From Persicaria tinctoria (lineage: Eukaryota > Streptophyta > Magnoliopsida > Caryophyllales > Polygonaceae), in NCBI GenBank assembly GCA_037127255.1, contig JBANSL010000004.1, positions 88,494,627 through 88,558,626 on the forward strand: a stretch of DNA of 64,000 nt. Reading direction: 5' to 3'. The translations under genes were made by a program, and so were the position numbers. The notes beneath the pieces were generated by a model. That model saw only the letters and a list, made by a program, of their open reading frames with translations, was not told where the DNA came from and did no database searches. Every line of letters begins with the position of its first letter. Within the stretch, counting starts at the first letter, position 1. Positions 41,362-53,469 of this stretch are shown in pieces.

Positions 41362-43520
41362 TCTATATGTCTATCTATATACATATGTTAAAACCGATGC
41401 ATAGCGTTCTATGTGACGCGCTATGGTTGAATCTAAGAAAAAAAAATCATATGTGGCGCGATGTGGTTGATTCTAAGAATAAATATTATAAAATAATATG
41501 TTATCATAATTAATTTATAGAAAGTTATATAAGACACAATCCATCTATACATATATTTTAATTAATTGATAAAAATAAATAAAAAATATTTCATAATCAT
41601 ACTTACCAAACATAGTAATAGATAAATATGTAGTATTTGATAAGTGATATTTTATTTGTATCTAGATTTTTTTTTGGAAAAATTTATTTATACCAAAATT
41701 AAATATTTAATAATTTATATTTATATTTATATCTATATCTATATTATTTTTTGAGACCAAAATAATTTATTAAAATATTATGTTGTCACAATTCATTTGT
41801 GGATAACTATTTTAGTAAAGTAACGTAACAAATATATACTATATATTTAATAAAAAACAATATTAAAATATATTTCAAAACAATTATCTATTAAATTATA
41901 TGAGATTCAATTAATGCTATATTAGAAAAAAATACCTTATAAATGTGGATTTGAATTATATTTTGAGAGAATCTAAATAAAAGATATTTAGATTTTTTTA
42001 TCATCCGCCGAATATATTTTTTATATCTATATTATTTTTTGTGGGAAAATAATCTATATTTAGATTATTATTATTACTTTTTATTTATTGGAATCTATAT
42101 CTAACAATGGCTAGGTCAAACGCTCTCTTTTGAGAGGTTTGCTGCCGCCGCCGCACAATCTTCACCCCTGCACCTTCAATGATCACCATCTCCCTGATTG
42201 AGCTTCTCGGTTTTCCGCCGCCGCCTCTTTCTTGCCTTCCATGGCTTTATCTCTTTCACTTCACCGAGTTCATCATCATCGACTCCATCTCCCCTTCCAT
42301 CTCCAATAGCTCTGGCTTCACACCACCGCTCATCGCCGCCGCCTTCCTTTGGTTTCCTCCCCATTGTTATGCAGGGTTGCTCGCCCGTTTAGCCCCCATC
42401 CCGACGCCACCTTGGTCTCCACCTTCGTTTTGGTTTCCGTCTGGTCCGAGTTCTCTCGGCGTTTCTTGTCGCCGCCCTCGTCCACCGGTTTCCACCAAAC
42501 GCCGCCACCTACCATGGCTCTCCATCAACCATCCTTGGTTCCGCCTTCGACCTTGGCTCACCATCGCCCCCTGCCGGCCTCTCCTGGTTCTCCCCTTGTT
42601 CAGCCACCCCAACTCGGCGTTCTCGGTTCTCACAAAGACCTACCTGCGTAGCCTGCCGCCCCTCGCTAATTGGTTGCCGCCACCGCCTTCGCGCCCGGTC
42701 TTTCCACAACCTCTTATTGCCGTTGTTGCTCGCTCCGCTTCAACAGGTTGATCCCACCATGTTTAATCAAATTTTTTCGTGGTTTATTTGGAAGTCAAAT
42801 TGAATAAGGATGGTCTGTGTGCCATTTGTTTTATTCGATTTTTTGGCCTTCGAACCTTTCTCATTTCGTTCTTCTGCCTCGTTGCCTTTTTATTATTGTT
42901 CATGTTTCTGCTTTGGCCCGTTTTATTCGCCTCTATTTTGACTACCTAGTAGTCGCCTACGATCTTGTTATCGTCTTTGAGGGTATGGGATGAGTCTTGG
43001 GGATTTCTCTGAATAATGGTTTGACTTTGAGTTGGATTTGCGAGGTGTTGTGCTGTGCTGTTCTTGCTTTGTTGCAGGCTTCTTTGAGCATTGTTTGATT
43101 TATCATGTTCGATGACGTCGTGGATGTGCGTTGACACCTGACGGCTCCTTTGAGTCCATAATCTGAGGTGCCCGCTCATGTTCCTAGAGTTCTATGTATA
43201 CGTTGTCCCTTTGATCGATCTCTTCTTTTGTCTCTTCAGCTTGTGATTTTAGTTTAGGATGGCTTGTACATGTATTCTGTATTTTTATTTATGTCATTTG
43301 CTTCTGTAATTTTCTTTCTGTCATTTGCTTCGGTCATTTACTTTCAGTTTGTACATGATGGTTAGTCCATCTACCGGCTTGTCCGGTCTCTCGGTTGCTC
43401 TAGGCTTGTCTTGATAATCGAATTATTATCTTGCTTCAAAAAAAAATTATTGGAATCTATCTAAATTATTTATAATATTAAATTAATATATTCTCCGTAC
43501 CCGAGATGGACTTACACTAG
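41362..43520 (+). mobile_element. Helitron-like element carrying a nested retroposon
   Basis: The 5' region (TCTATATGTCTATC... then catatgttaaaaccgatgcat) and the 3' end GGACTTACACTAG before T match the family at 43835-45180. The retroposon 42099-43446 sits inside. Without it the element is about 0.8 kb. No Rep/helicase frame is seen. Confidence 0.55.
42099..43446 (+). mobile_element. Non-autonomous poly-A retroposon, copy 2
   Basis: The perfect 14-bp TSD TTATTGGAATCTAT is at 42085-42098 and 43447-43460. The unit ends TTATCTTGCTTC plus nine A. The 5' half is GC-rich (cgccgccgc, cctccacctt) with a 190-codon frame lacking any known domain. The 3' half is T-rich and matches copy 1 (2111-3207). 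No RT is encoded. Confidence 0.8.
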
Positions 43521-43834
43521 TCATGCATATATATGTTAAGAAAGATTTTCTAAATTTAGATGCTTAATCCCTAAAAAAAAATATAAAAGTACGTACAGCT
43601 AAAATTAATTAAATTAGGAAAAGATTTCTATTTTTAGGCATGGATATTGGATAGGTTAGAAAAGTTTATTTACAATTATGCATGTTTTTAACCCCGTTTT
43701 CTACTGAATCATATCCTACGATCGTTACTATAATTAATGATAGTTAGGCAGTGCTACATAATAGATCATTCAATTTTAGATCGACACCCTATAGCTACTT
43801 TATGAATTGACTTTATAAGTAAAAATTCCAAATA

Positions 43835-45180
43835 TCTATCTATATACATATACTAAAACCGATGCATTGGTGACTGTGTGGCAGCACGTGAGTGAATCTG
43901 CCTACGTGAAATAATTAGATTGTTCTAATCTATATAATTAAAAATGATTAAATAATTATTTTATTTTACCATTAACTCATATAATTGGATAGATGGAATA
44001 TCTTATAAACCACTTTGGATAGATAGACATTTCCTTCCAAATATCTTATAAAAATATATGTCATATATATCACCCAACATTATAATAATGATAATAATAA
44101 TTAAAAAAGATTAGATAATTATTTTATTTTTATCTATTTATGTTTCATACTCATTATTAATAAGTATGAATATAAAAAAACTATTAAAAATAAAATTTCA
44201 TAAATTTTTTAAATCATTTATAGTGTACATTAAAAATATAAATATAAAATATTTATATTTTATATTTATAGATTAACATAGATTTTATGTTTCATACTCA
44301 TTATTTGAAAGATTAGATAATTATTTTACCATTAACTCATATAGTTAAAAAAGATTAGATATTAATAGATAAAAATGTATAGACTCAGATCTATCTAATA
44401 CGGAGTAATGAGTATGAAACATTAATAGATAATTTTATTTTACTGTATGAATATATACATTAACATCTCCATCTATGATCTATCTATACATTTTAGTTGA
44501 TTGACAAAAATATAAATATAAAATATTTTATAGTCATACTTACCAAAAATATTAATAGATAAATATGTAGTATTTGATAAGAGCTATTTTAAATTAATAA
44601 AATAATATGTTGTTATAATTTATAGAAAGTTATATAAGCCACCATTCATCTATTTATATATTTTAGTTGATTGACAAAAATATAAATATAAAATATTTCA
44701 TAGTCATACTTACCAATAATATTAATATATAAATATGTAATATTTGATAAGTTCTATTTTATTTATATGTAGATTATTTTTTGGTGAAAAACAAATTATT
44801 TATATAAAAAATAATTATTTAATAATAGTTATTTTATTTATATCTATATTATTTTTTGAGCCTAAAAATATTTTTAAAAATATTATGTAGCCACAATCTA
44901 TCTATGCATAGCTATTTTAGTAAACTAACATAATAAATATATCATATATATTTTATAAAATTTTTTTTTTTATAAATTGGTTAGCTATTAAATTATATAA
45001 GATTCAATTAATGGTAGATTAGGAAAAAAAAACCTTTACCTGATAAATGTGAAATATGTTTATATTTTGAGAGAATCTACTTTAAAAAATACGGAGTATT
45101 TATATTATATATAATCTATCTAAATTATTTATAATATTATGTTAATGTATTCTCCGTGCACGGGACGGGGCTTACACTAG
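43835..45180 (+). mobile_element. Non-autonomous Helitron
   Basis: Starts A/TCTATCTATATACATATACT and ends GCTTACACTAG before T. A small palindrome CCGTGCACGG lies about 16 bases before the end. The last 70 bases match 43450-43520. 1.35 kb, AT-rich, no protein. Internal AT-rich segments such as ataaatatgtagtatttgataag recur. Confidence 0.6.
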
Positions 45181-46059
45181 TTAGATATAAATTTGGTAAA
45201 TTAAGTGGGCACAAAGACCCGTCATAATACAACTAACAAATACAACAAATCACAATCTATTAATTAATCGATCAAGGCAAAACGAGAAAATAATTCTAAA
45301 AAAAATTATGAACCATGCAAGTAGAAGTTTGAGTGAGCGAGGATGGAAGGCTCGACGAGATGACGTGAATAATGAGTGTATAGAAAAGTTGGCACTGCTA
45401 TTGACGATGCCATGACGTCAGAAATAGGTCACCCACCAATTAAAAAGGGGCAGAAGGCATAACCAAACTCTTCCCTAGATATTCTCAAAGACATCGCGAT
45501 TCAACAATCGCGAATGTACTCATACATCACGATTGTTATGATAACCACATCATCAAGTAGCTCGCTGCCTCGCTGGGTAGCATTTGCCTCGCTATCATCC
45601 TCTCCAAAGCCCAATTCTAGTATAAGAGGGCATGTGCTACTTGTGTTCTCAAGCAACCCTCGAGGTTGCCAACCAGCTGCCTGCTTGATCGCTCTATAAA
45701 TACCCCGACCCCCATACTCCCGCAGTACAGGGATCCGATTTTTGGTAAAAGAGAAAGAGAGCTCTTCAACCTTCCCTGAGTTAAAGTCATCGAAATCGAG
45801 TTCTCGAAGTCCATAGTCAGAGAAGAACGCTTCTAGTTTAAGCAACGTCATTTATCAAACATCCTCTAAAGACGGCGATTGAACAGTAAAAGCAAATACG
45901 CAACCAAAGTTCATCGCGAAGAATCCTTTATCAATATATTTCTTGGTTGGCGTTACAGGCAATCAAGAATATTCTTCGTCACCGTGAGGTAATAAGTATA
46001 GGTGAAATTCCATAAACACTTCAGATATAACGTCTCATAGCCGAAAAGATGAAAAGCGC
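45181..46059. other. Intergenic DNA, possible solo-LTR remnant on the minus strand
   Basis: A minus-strand frame at 45501-45851 (116 codons) has no known domain. A minus-strand ggtatttatag resembles a TATA box near 45700, and the segment from about 45420 to 46000 has LTR-like composition. No TSD or matching LTR was found, so no element is claimed. Confidence 0.3.
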
Positions 46060-46450
46060 TCTACGGGGTGTTATGTGAGCACGAGTAACTCGAATTCGAC
46101 TCGTACTCGGCTCGATACAACTCAGCTGAAGCTCATTCATTTTCTAAACGAGCGAGCTGAGTATGAGCACATTTTTATGCTCGGTCCAAAGCTCAGCTCG
46201 TTTGAATTAAGCTCGAATAACTCGAATTTTATGGAATTTCTAAAATTTCCTTTAAATTACTAAATAATGAGAAAGTATAACTGCTTAAAGCTCAAAAAAG
46301 GCTCGGCTCGAGCTCGTCTATTTTATAAACGAGCTGAGTATGAACACATTTTTAAGATGAAGTTAAAATTTAGACCAGCTCGTTCATATCCTAAATAAAC
46401 GAAATATGAACAATCAATATTCGGCTCGAATAAGTATACGAGTTGTTATA
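46060..46450. mobile_element. hAT-type MITE rich in GCTCG motifs, second copy
   Basis: Close relative of 6040-6430: shares ggggtgttatgtgag at the left and internal phrases ctcattcattttctaaacgag and gagtatgarcacattttt. The right end is more diverged (gagttgttataatag). Confidence 0.65.
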
Positions 46451-46481
46451 ATAGCTACAAAACTAGCCGAAAATGTACTTT

Positions 46482-46588
46482 TTTTTAGTTCAAAGGTAGG
46501 CATTTATGCCATTACAATATTGGAGGAGGGGAGATTCGAACTCGATCACTACATATCATTCTTACCAGCTAAGCTAGTAAGACTTGAC
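46482..46588 (-). mobile_element. Short tRNA-derived SINE
   Basis: TSD CCGAAAATGTACTTT is at 46467-46481 and 46589-46603, 15 perfect bases. On the minus strand the unit starts gggtcaagtcttac, has A box TAGCTTAGCTGGTAAG and B box GAGTTCGAATCTCC, and ends in an A run. Only about 107 bp, small for a plant SINE. Confidence 0.75.
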
Positions 46589-46603
46589 CCGAAAATGTAC
46601 TTT

Positions 46604-47132
46604 GATGAATAATAACTGGCGGTGCACGGTGAAGGTGTCGTGCACGTGAAATATCTTTAATTTTATATTGAAAATTTTTGTACTTTGTGCATTTTTTTTC
46701 TCCAGGCAAATATAGGTTTAGTTATTTTGTACTGTACAACATTTGACATGAAGGTCGGTCCGAATAAATTGCACTGGTCGGTCCGAATTAATCATAATTA
46801 CGCATATATTGCGTGGATATATATAAAAAATAAATTCCACCAATTGACTATCTAAAAGTGGGATTTTAAATTTGTTGACTTATGTGAATTTGAATATTTT
46901 AAATCAATATAGATTTTTATATTATTAATTTGGAGACGCAGACAATTTATTCGTGGGTAGAGTAAAAATGTGTACTTTATTGTGTGTAAAAACACATACA
47001 AAAATATAAAATTGTGAGAGTAGAAATTCAATAAAAAAAAATAATAATAAAATCAAGCTCTTTTTACTTGTGTAAAAAAAGGATAAAGGAATAAAGAAAA
47101 CAAAAGAAAAGGGATTTTGGTGAATTTTAAAA
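46604..47132. other. Intergenic DNA
   Basis: AT-rich. The phrase ggtcggtccgaat is duplicated at 46753 and 46777. Nothing else is seen. Confidence 0.4.
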
Positions 47133-47671
47133 GGTCAAATTGTAGAAAATCACCCTTTAAATAACCTAATTTGCTTAAAACTACCCCTTAAACACATAAT
47201 TGCAGTAAATCACATATTAGAATCCAAAATTTTGCATAGAACCACCCATCCTTCAGATGCATAACCGTTTCAATTAGAAATGCAGAAAACGACAGGAATA
47301 TTCGAATTAAAACATCGAAATTTCTTTTGTATGACATTCAACGACAACAGATGCATTCTTTTTTGCTCTTCTTTGTAATTCGTTAGATTGATAGGGGGTT
47401 TGACTAATTTGTTAACCCCATGATAGCCGTTGTAATTTGTGAGCCTTCCTCTTATGTCGTTATTTTGGTTCACCGAGATATGTTTCCTCACACGATGACT
47501 TTTGATTCATCCCCGACTTTGCATTCTAAATTGAAACGGTACTACATCTAAAAGATGGGTGGTCCTATGCAAACTTTTAGGTTTTAATGAGTGGTTTACT
47601 GCAATTACGTGTTTAAGGGGTGATTTTGAGCAAATTGAGTTATTTAAGGGGTGGTTTTCTGCAATTTAGCT
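47133..47671. mobile_element. MULE-type MITE
   Basis: The left end GGTCAAATTGTAGAAAATCA is inverted on the right as GGTGGTTTTCTGCAATTTAGCT. TSD attttaaaa / attttcaaaa is at 47124-47132 and 47672-47681. Arms continue inward (accacccatc, cgtttcaatt) for about 150 bp. Same family as 11465-12408. Confidence 0.7.
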
Positions 47672-47689
47672 ATTTTCAAAAGGCATTTC

Positions 47690-48440
47690 AGTGGGTTGGC
47701 CCATCGGAGTTTCAAAATGGGTGGCCCAATAGGTTCTCATGTGGAAATTTATCAACCATTTGTTTGCTTTTCACAACCTAACTAAAAAAATTCTAAAAAA
47801 AATTGATGTATAGATTTGAGTATTTGACGGTTTAAAGTTCTATTTCAGCCAAATAAAAATCAAACCGTACAATAAAGAACAAAAAAAGGTCTCTATTTCA
47901 ACATGAATTGATATTCAACTATTCAACAATCCAATTTGTACAACCCATGGTGTGAATTTAACAACTCCATTTATTGAGACTTTATTCTCATCTCCCGGAT
48001 TTCAATTTTAATTGTTTTGGAATTTTGGGCAAAATTGGGCCACTTTGTTGCTGACTTTATGTAAGTTTGTCAAAAAATAGTTTTTTTGTTGTTAAACTTG
48101 TTAGATTGTGCTTGATTCACAGTAAATGTATAGACTTTGAACCCAAATTATTAAATCTTGGACTTTTAATGTAATCATTTGTGAACCCCTCTTACAATGT
48201 AATTTGTAAACAAATCTGGAGGGTTGGATTAAAAAGATCAACAGCTGAGATTTACAGGAAAATTCAAAAAGCAAAATTATTCATCTGAAATAACATGATT
48301 ATTCATACATAATTCATACGAATAAGTACAAATTAATAAATTATCATGTTACAATAAAAGAATAATTTTTATATGAATAATTATATTAAGCCAAATGAAT
48401 AATTAACACGGAATTACAACTGTGGGATTATGGGTCTATA
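47690..48440. other. Intergenic DNA upstream of RRP36
   Basis: Unique, AT-rich sequence with no gene or bounded repeat. Confidence 0.4.
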
Positions 48441-48454
48441 CGGGCCTTCATTCA

Positions 48455-48656
48455 GGCCCAAATTTATACGGGCCCAACTCAATTAAACTCGGAAATTTGG
48501 GCTTGTAAGGGTTTTCTTACTGTACAATGTTATCCCCTTTCGGCCTTTTCTCTCAGCGTAGCCGAGGCGTTGCTCGTTCCCAATTTCGATCAGCTGGGAC
48601 CAACTCGGCGCGCGTTCTCCACCTTCGCGCAACCGTTCGACGGAAGTAAACCCTAA
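48455..48656 (+). promoter_or_regulatory. Site II elements and telo-box of the RRP36 promoter
   Basis: TGGGCY site II motifs occur at 48455-48460 and 48471-48476 (as GGCCCA) and at 48498-48503. A telo-box AAACCCTAA lies at 48648-48656. This pairing is typical of plant genes for ribosomal proteins and ribosome assembly, bound by TCP and telo-box factors in growing cells. It fits the downstream gene. Confidence 0.65.
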
Positions 48657-48878
48657 ATCCTCTTTCTGTGCCGTTGTGTACCCCTTACTTTTGCATTCAA
48701 GGTATCTCGTTTCTCTCCTGCATCTTGCTGGTATTCTCGCAAATCTGATTGAGCGTTCGAGTGATTTGTGGTTCAAGTAGAGTTTGAGCTGAGCGGCGCG
48801 GCGGTGGAATCGTACCAAACTAGCAATAATAGTGTGTGTTTGTGGGAGTTGGAATCGAATTTCGCACGTTTTTGCATT

Positions 48879-51113
48879 ATGAAGATCAGTGATACGGCAA
48901 TTGCTTCTTCAAGCAAAATCAGATTTGATGAAAGCGAAGAGAGTGATTCCTCCTCCGACGAAGTTAGTAACTCTCGTTCTCTGAATTCATGGTTTTACTT
49001 ATGATGATTGATTTTGTTAACCGGCGGTTTGAATTGTGTTTAGGAGGCTGGGATAGAGCGTGAACTCGCCGACATTCCTTTTGGCGAGCTGCAACAGGCA
49101 CGGTCTGATGGCACTCTTGCACTGCAACAGAAGTCCAAGTCAGAGAAAAAGCCTGCGCGGGCTAACAAAAACAGGTTTGTTTTATTGGTTTGTTGGTGCA
49201 CCTAATGCTTTCAGTTCTCCATTGATTATTGATTATTTATTCATCGGTTTATGAAGGCCAATGGAAATCAGCAGCAAGAAACCAGTTAGTAGACTCAGAG
49301 AAGTAATCCAAGCTCCTAAGAAAGTGAGTATGGAGTTACAGACTAATAGAAACATAGAGGAATTTATATTTATATTGTTTTTATCTTGCTTTGAACTTTG
49401 GGGAAGAAAATGTTTGCAAGTTATTTTCGGTCTTTATACTATCTTTACAACTGAAACTATCTAGTATATTCTGTCAATCGAAACTCTGGGACAACACTGG
49501 TGATGGGCTCCCTTCACTTTTCAAATATATAACATTGAAAATCTTTTGAGGATTCTATACTTTCTATCCCCATGGCCTCCATCATCTTAGGTGAAGTGGA
49601 TTGTCTCTCAATATGATAAATAGTGCATAGTCTGATAGATTGAGTTATTATGTGCTCAGTGAATTTCTGTCCTCTGATTGAATATATCAAAACCAATGTG
49701 AGAGGATCAATGGTTCTTGCAATCTGATAATGTGTTTGTCCATTAAACCTGTGGATTTGAGCATTTATTTAGTCACTTCTGAAGCGTGAAAGTTTTGGAG
49801 GGAAAACCTCACAATTCTTCAGATTTTGCTGCATACGTCCATGTGCATTTTAACTCTCTCCCAAGCTTTTACTATGCATCTAATGCAACCTATCCTTTTG
49901 ATTGAAGCTTCTTCTGATGTGTGCAAAACTTTGATTTGGCAATGACTAATAACTTCCTCTGGTAATGTCATATACAGATAGTGCGGGATCCACGGTTTGA
50001 ATCTCTTTGTGGTAACCTTGATCTAGAGGGGTATGTATACTTAATACTTTAGACGAATTTAAAAGGAAAGGCTGCATATTGTGTGAAATTTTATTCAAAC
50101 ATTTTGTTGAATCAAGGTGTTCGGATTTTGTTACTATTTTCACTCATCTGCGAATTCCAAATCTCTTTATTATAATGTGCTCTAGAAAGCATTTTGATCT
50201 CACTTCAAAGAATAATTTGATCATACAGGCTCATTCTTTGGATTTTTTTTTTGCCATTTCAGTATCTTCCTTATTTTTCTTGCCCAGGTTCAAGAAAAGA
50301 TACAGTTTTATATATGAAGAGCAACTGCCTGCTGAAAAAGAGGTAACTGATATCAGTATCTATGAGCCTGTTGTTACCTTTAATACTATCACTATGTGCT
50401 CGGAATCATCATTCGCTCTATTTCTGTTTTCGGCAGGAGCTGCGAAAGCAACTTAAGAAGTCTAAAGACCCTGAAGTCATTGCAGACTTGAAATCACGCA
50501 TTTCTGAGATTGTAAGTGCATCATTTTGATATATGTATGATAAAACCTAAAAGGCACATGTATTAGAGTTGGTCCTTCTTTTTGTTTAAGACACTCTTTA
50601 AATTGTCTGAAATATGTATTGATCAACATTTCATGTGCTGAAGAAATCTTCTCTTTCTGCTAACTTTTCAGGATAAGCAGCTCAAATCAGCCTCAACGAA
50701 GAATGTTGAATCACAGATTTTATCTGCACACAAGAAGCAAGAAAGAGCCGCAGCAAAGCAGGGAAAGCAACCATTCTATCTTAAGAAATGTAATGTTCTC
50801 TTCCTTGCCCTTAAACTTGCAATTTCGGTCCTTCTGTCTGCATTTCATCACTATTTTCCCGTTCTCCTTTACAGCTGAAGTTCGGAAACAAAAGCTTATT
50901 CAGAAGTATGACAGCCTCAAGGTTTGTTTTTCCTCCCTTGACCCTTGTCCATTGATTTACGAACAGCTCAAATCTGATCCTCAACTAAAACATACAATTC
51001 TTGCATAACAGGCCGCTGGCAAGCTCGATTCATATATTGAGAAGAGAAGGAGAAGAAACGCCTCAAAGGATCACAGGTTCATGCCCTACAGAAGGCCGGA
51101 GAACAACAAGTAA
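48879..51113 (+). CDS. RRP36: rRNA-processing protein RRP36 homologue
   Basis: Nine coding exons: 48879-48962, 49044-49174, 49257-49323, 49978-50030, 50288-50342, 50437-50511, 50672-50789, 50875-50921, 51012-51113. All introns are GT-AG and the joined frame gives about 243 residues, near the usual family size. RRP36 is a nucleolar small-subunit processome factor for early 18S pre-rRNA cleavage. The N-terminus is acidic and Ser-rich (DESEESDSSSDE). The family core follows: IPFGELQQARSDG, then RDPRFESLCGNLD, GFKKRYSFIYEEQLP, and a basic coiled C-terminal half (KKQERAAAKQGKQPFYLKKSE, then EKRRRRNASKDHRFMPYRRP). An in-frame Met at 48768 could extend the N-terminus by 37 residues, but that part is not conserved-looking. 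The telo-box/site II promoter fits the role. Confidence 0.9.
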
Positions 51114-52795
51114 TCAAGTAAACCATTCGAAACCCATTTTAAATATAGGCTGAAAGCGTCTTTTAGGGCGCTTTTGAGAAGTTTTTGATGTCTCAATGTA
51201 ACTTTGATCATGTTTGCTTTTAGCTCCCGAGAGGTGCGTGTTTTAGGGCCATGTGGTGAACTATTTGATATCTTTTGATAGATTGCAAGAAAATATCTTC
51301 ACTTTGGATTTTTTTTTTCCTTCCCTAAAAAAAACCCAACAGCTGAATCAATCCTTAAATTGATAAAATTTGACTATTTTGTGGTACTAGAAAATTGAAT
51401 AAAGCAATAAATTCTTTATTACTCCATGTTTAGTGAAATAAACATTAAATGATACAAGCAGTGCAATTTACACACAGTACATTATTATGGGTAGTTGAAG
51501 CTGAGATTTAGTATTATCTTCCGCTTTCTCTCTGCATATTCTTTTTACAGTCGAGTGAAAAATTTGAAATGACAGTTACTTTCTGTTTGGCAGGGTATGA
51601 TGAGCTTTCATTTAATTTTTATAAGAATGAAATAAAATAAAACATGGCTTCACAAACGAAAACACTACAAGTAAATGTTACCTGAAGCGTTACTGAAACG
51701 CTTTGACAAACACGGCATAAAAAATGGCGATTTATAGACTGAAAAATGGTCTTCTCGGTGTCAAAACAATCGTTCAGTATTTGTATCAACAAGTTTTCGA
51801 CATGGCTGCACAAAATTGGGGATATACTCCGGAGTCCGGACTTTCAGTTTGAGTAATTTATAGTGAATTCAGTGTGAAACAGAGCACACCTGGGCCATGT
51901 ATTGAAGCTGGCATTTATGAGAAATACTCGTCAATTTTGGGAAAACTTAAACAACCCTAACTAATTGACATTTGTGGTGATCAAGGGTGGATCAAGCGTT
52001 AGCATTTTATTATGATAGTTTATGCCTAGAAATGATAAATAAAAATAAATAGAGGGGATACCTTAAATATATTTCTCCTTGAAGGACGTTTTTTGTTACA
52101 AGACAATAGTTTGGGGGATGTCAGCTCCGACATGACCACCTTTTGAGATTGTCAAGAGTATCATGAAAGACGAGAACACGTTATTCCGAGTTTGAAGTCA
52201 ATGCATTAGGATCACCACCCAACTACCCAAGAGAGTGTTCTTGAAGGACGCTCTACTCATTAAATACGGAGTACTAAATAAAGAATTAAGGTGTGTTTGG
52301 AATCCAAAATGCATCAGTATAATATACTCCGTATGTAAAAAAATAAAATATAAGTATTTTTAAAATTTATATATATGTTAATATTTTACTTTATTTTTTT
52401 TCCTTCGCTGAGACACTAATATAAATAAATCAATGTCGTTGAATTCTAGTGGGTCATATGATATTGGAGGGTCACACGTCCAATCACATCATGTGTTGCC
52501 CACTGGCTTATATGTAATGTAACTATGTAAGGCTTGGGCAACTCCCTCAAGCGTAACCGTTTTGATACCAGGTAAAATTCCAGCGAACTATATGATGTGG
52601 GAGGGTCACACGCCCAAGCCCATCATGCACTAACCAATCCGAGCACACAAAGCTAAAATAATTGTCCACCGAATTGACATTAGAAGGAACTCAATCATTA
52701 AACCAATTGAAATTAGAAGGAATAGTCCACCGAATTATACGCAAATGTGGAATATTATCCCTTTCAATCTCATATATTAAACGGAGATAAAATAA
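51114..52795. other. 3' flank of RRP36 and intergenic DNA
   Basis: Holds the RRP36 3' UTR and unique sequence. Two phrases around tgatattggagggtcacacg / tgatgtgggagggtcacacg at 52449 and 52594 suggest a small duplicated repeat. Stowaway-like ends (tactccctccgattcaaaa) appear at 52797 without a clear partner. Confidence 0.4.
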
Positions 52796-53023
52796 TACTC
52801 CCTCCGATTCAAAATAAGTGTCGTTTTAAACTTTTGAATTTGATCCAAAAATAAGTATCGTTTTATGTTTTTTAGGCAATTTAATAGATTGATTAATGAA
52901 AGTTGTTATTGAAATTTGTTTTTATTGACTACTTTTTTTTTCTTCCAAACTCTTCACTTATTTGGTAAACATTTAATAAATGATAAGATTTAGAAAAATG
53001 TATAAAACCAATAATAATTAATA

Positions 53024-53254
53024 CTCCCTCTCTTTCATAATAAAAATCGTTTTGACTTTTTAACACGCATTTTAAGGAGATAAAAACTATGTAAAATATT
53101 TTTTTAATAAATTTTTTTTTATAAGTTTATACTTATGACTACCACGTATGAATTTTTTTAAAAAATGATTAAAAAAATAATATTTTATATGTGTTTTTAC
53201 CTCTCAAAAAGCGTGCAAAAAAAACAAACGGTATTTAATTTGGAATGGATGAAG
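53024..53254. mobile_element. Stowaway-type MITE
   Basis: Left end CTCCCTCTCTTTCATAATAA and right end AATTTGGAATGGATGAAG are imperfect inverted repeats, flanked by TA (53022-53023 and 53255-53256). The hairpin body has ataaaaactatgtaaaatatt and its inverse. Confidence 0.75.
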
Positions 53255-53469
53255 TACTTTTACTTAAAAATTGTGTCAAAAATTAAAACCACATTTAAAT
53301 CACACCTAGAATATAAACAAATAGAATTTCCAATGTGGCAAAATCTTGAAGAGACACATGTCGGAACCCTCTCAGCCTCTTCCCCACACAGAGTTTCCTG
53401 TGCCCACCAACACCCGAAAAAAGCTCTCCCTCTGTGGGTCCCATGCGTCCCCCCTCCAGGCTCCAGCTC

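Noticed and set aside
42179..42751. 190-codon frame in the GC-rich half of retroposon copy 2
   Set aside because: No recognisable domain. The corresponding GC-rich halves of the other copies show no matching protein, so I treat it as compositional.
45501..45851. 116-codon minus-strand gene
   Set aside because: No domain, no splice or promoter support beyond a TATA-like word, and the surroundings are repeat-like. Possibly an LTR remnant, unproven.
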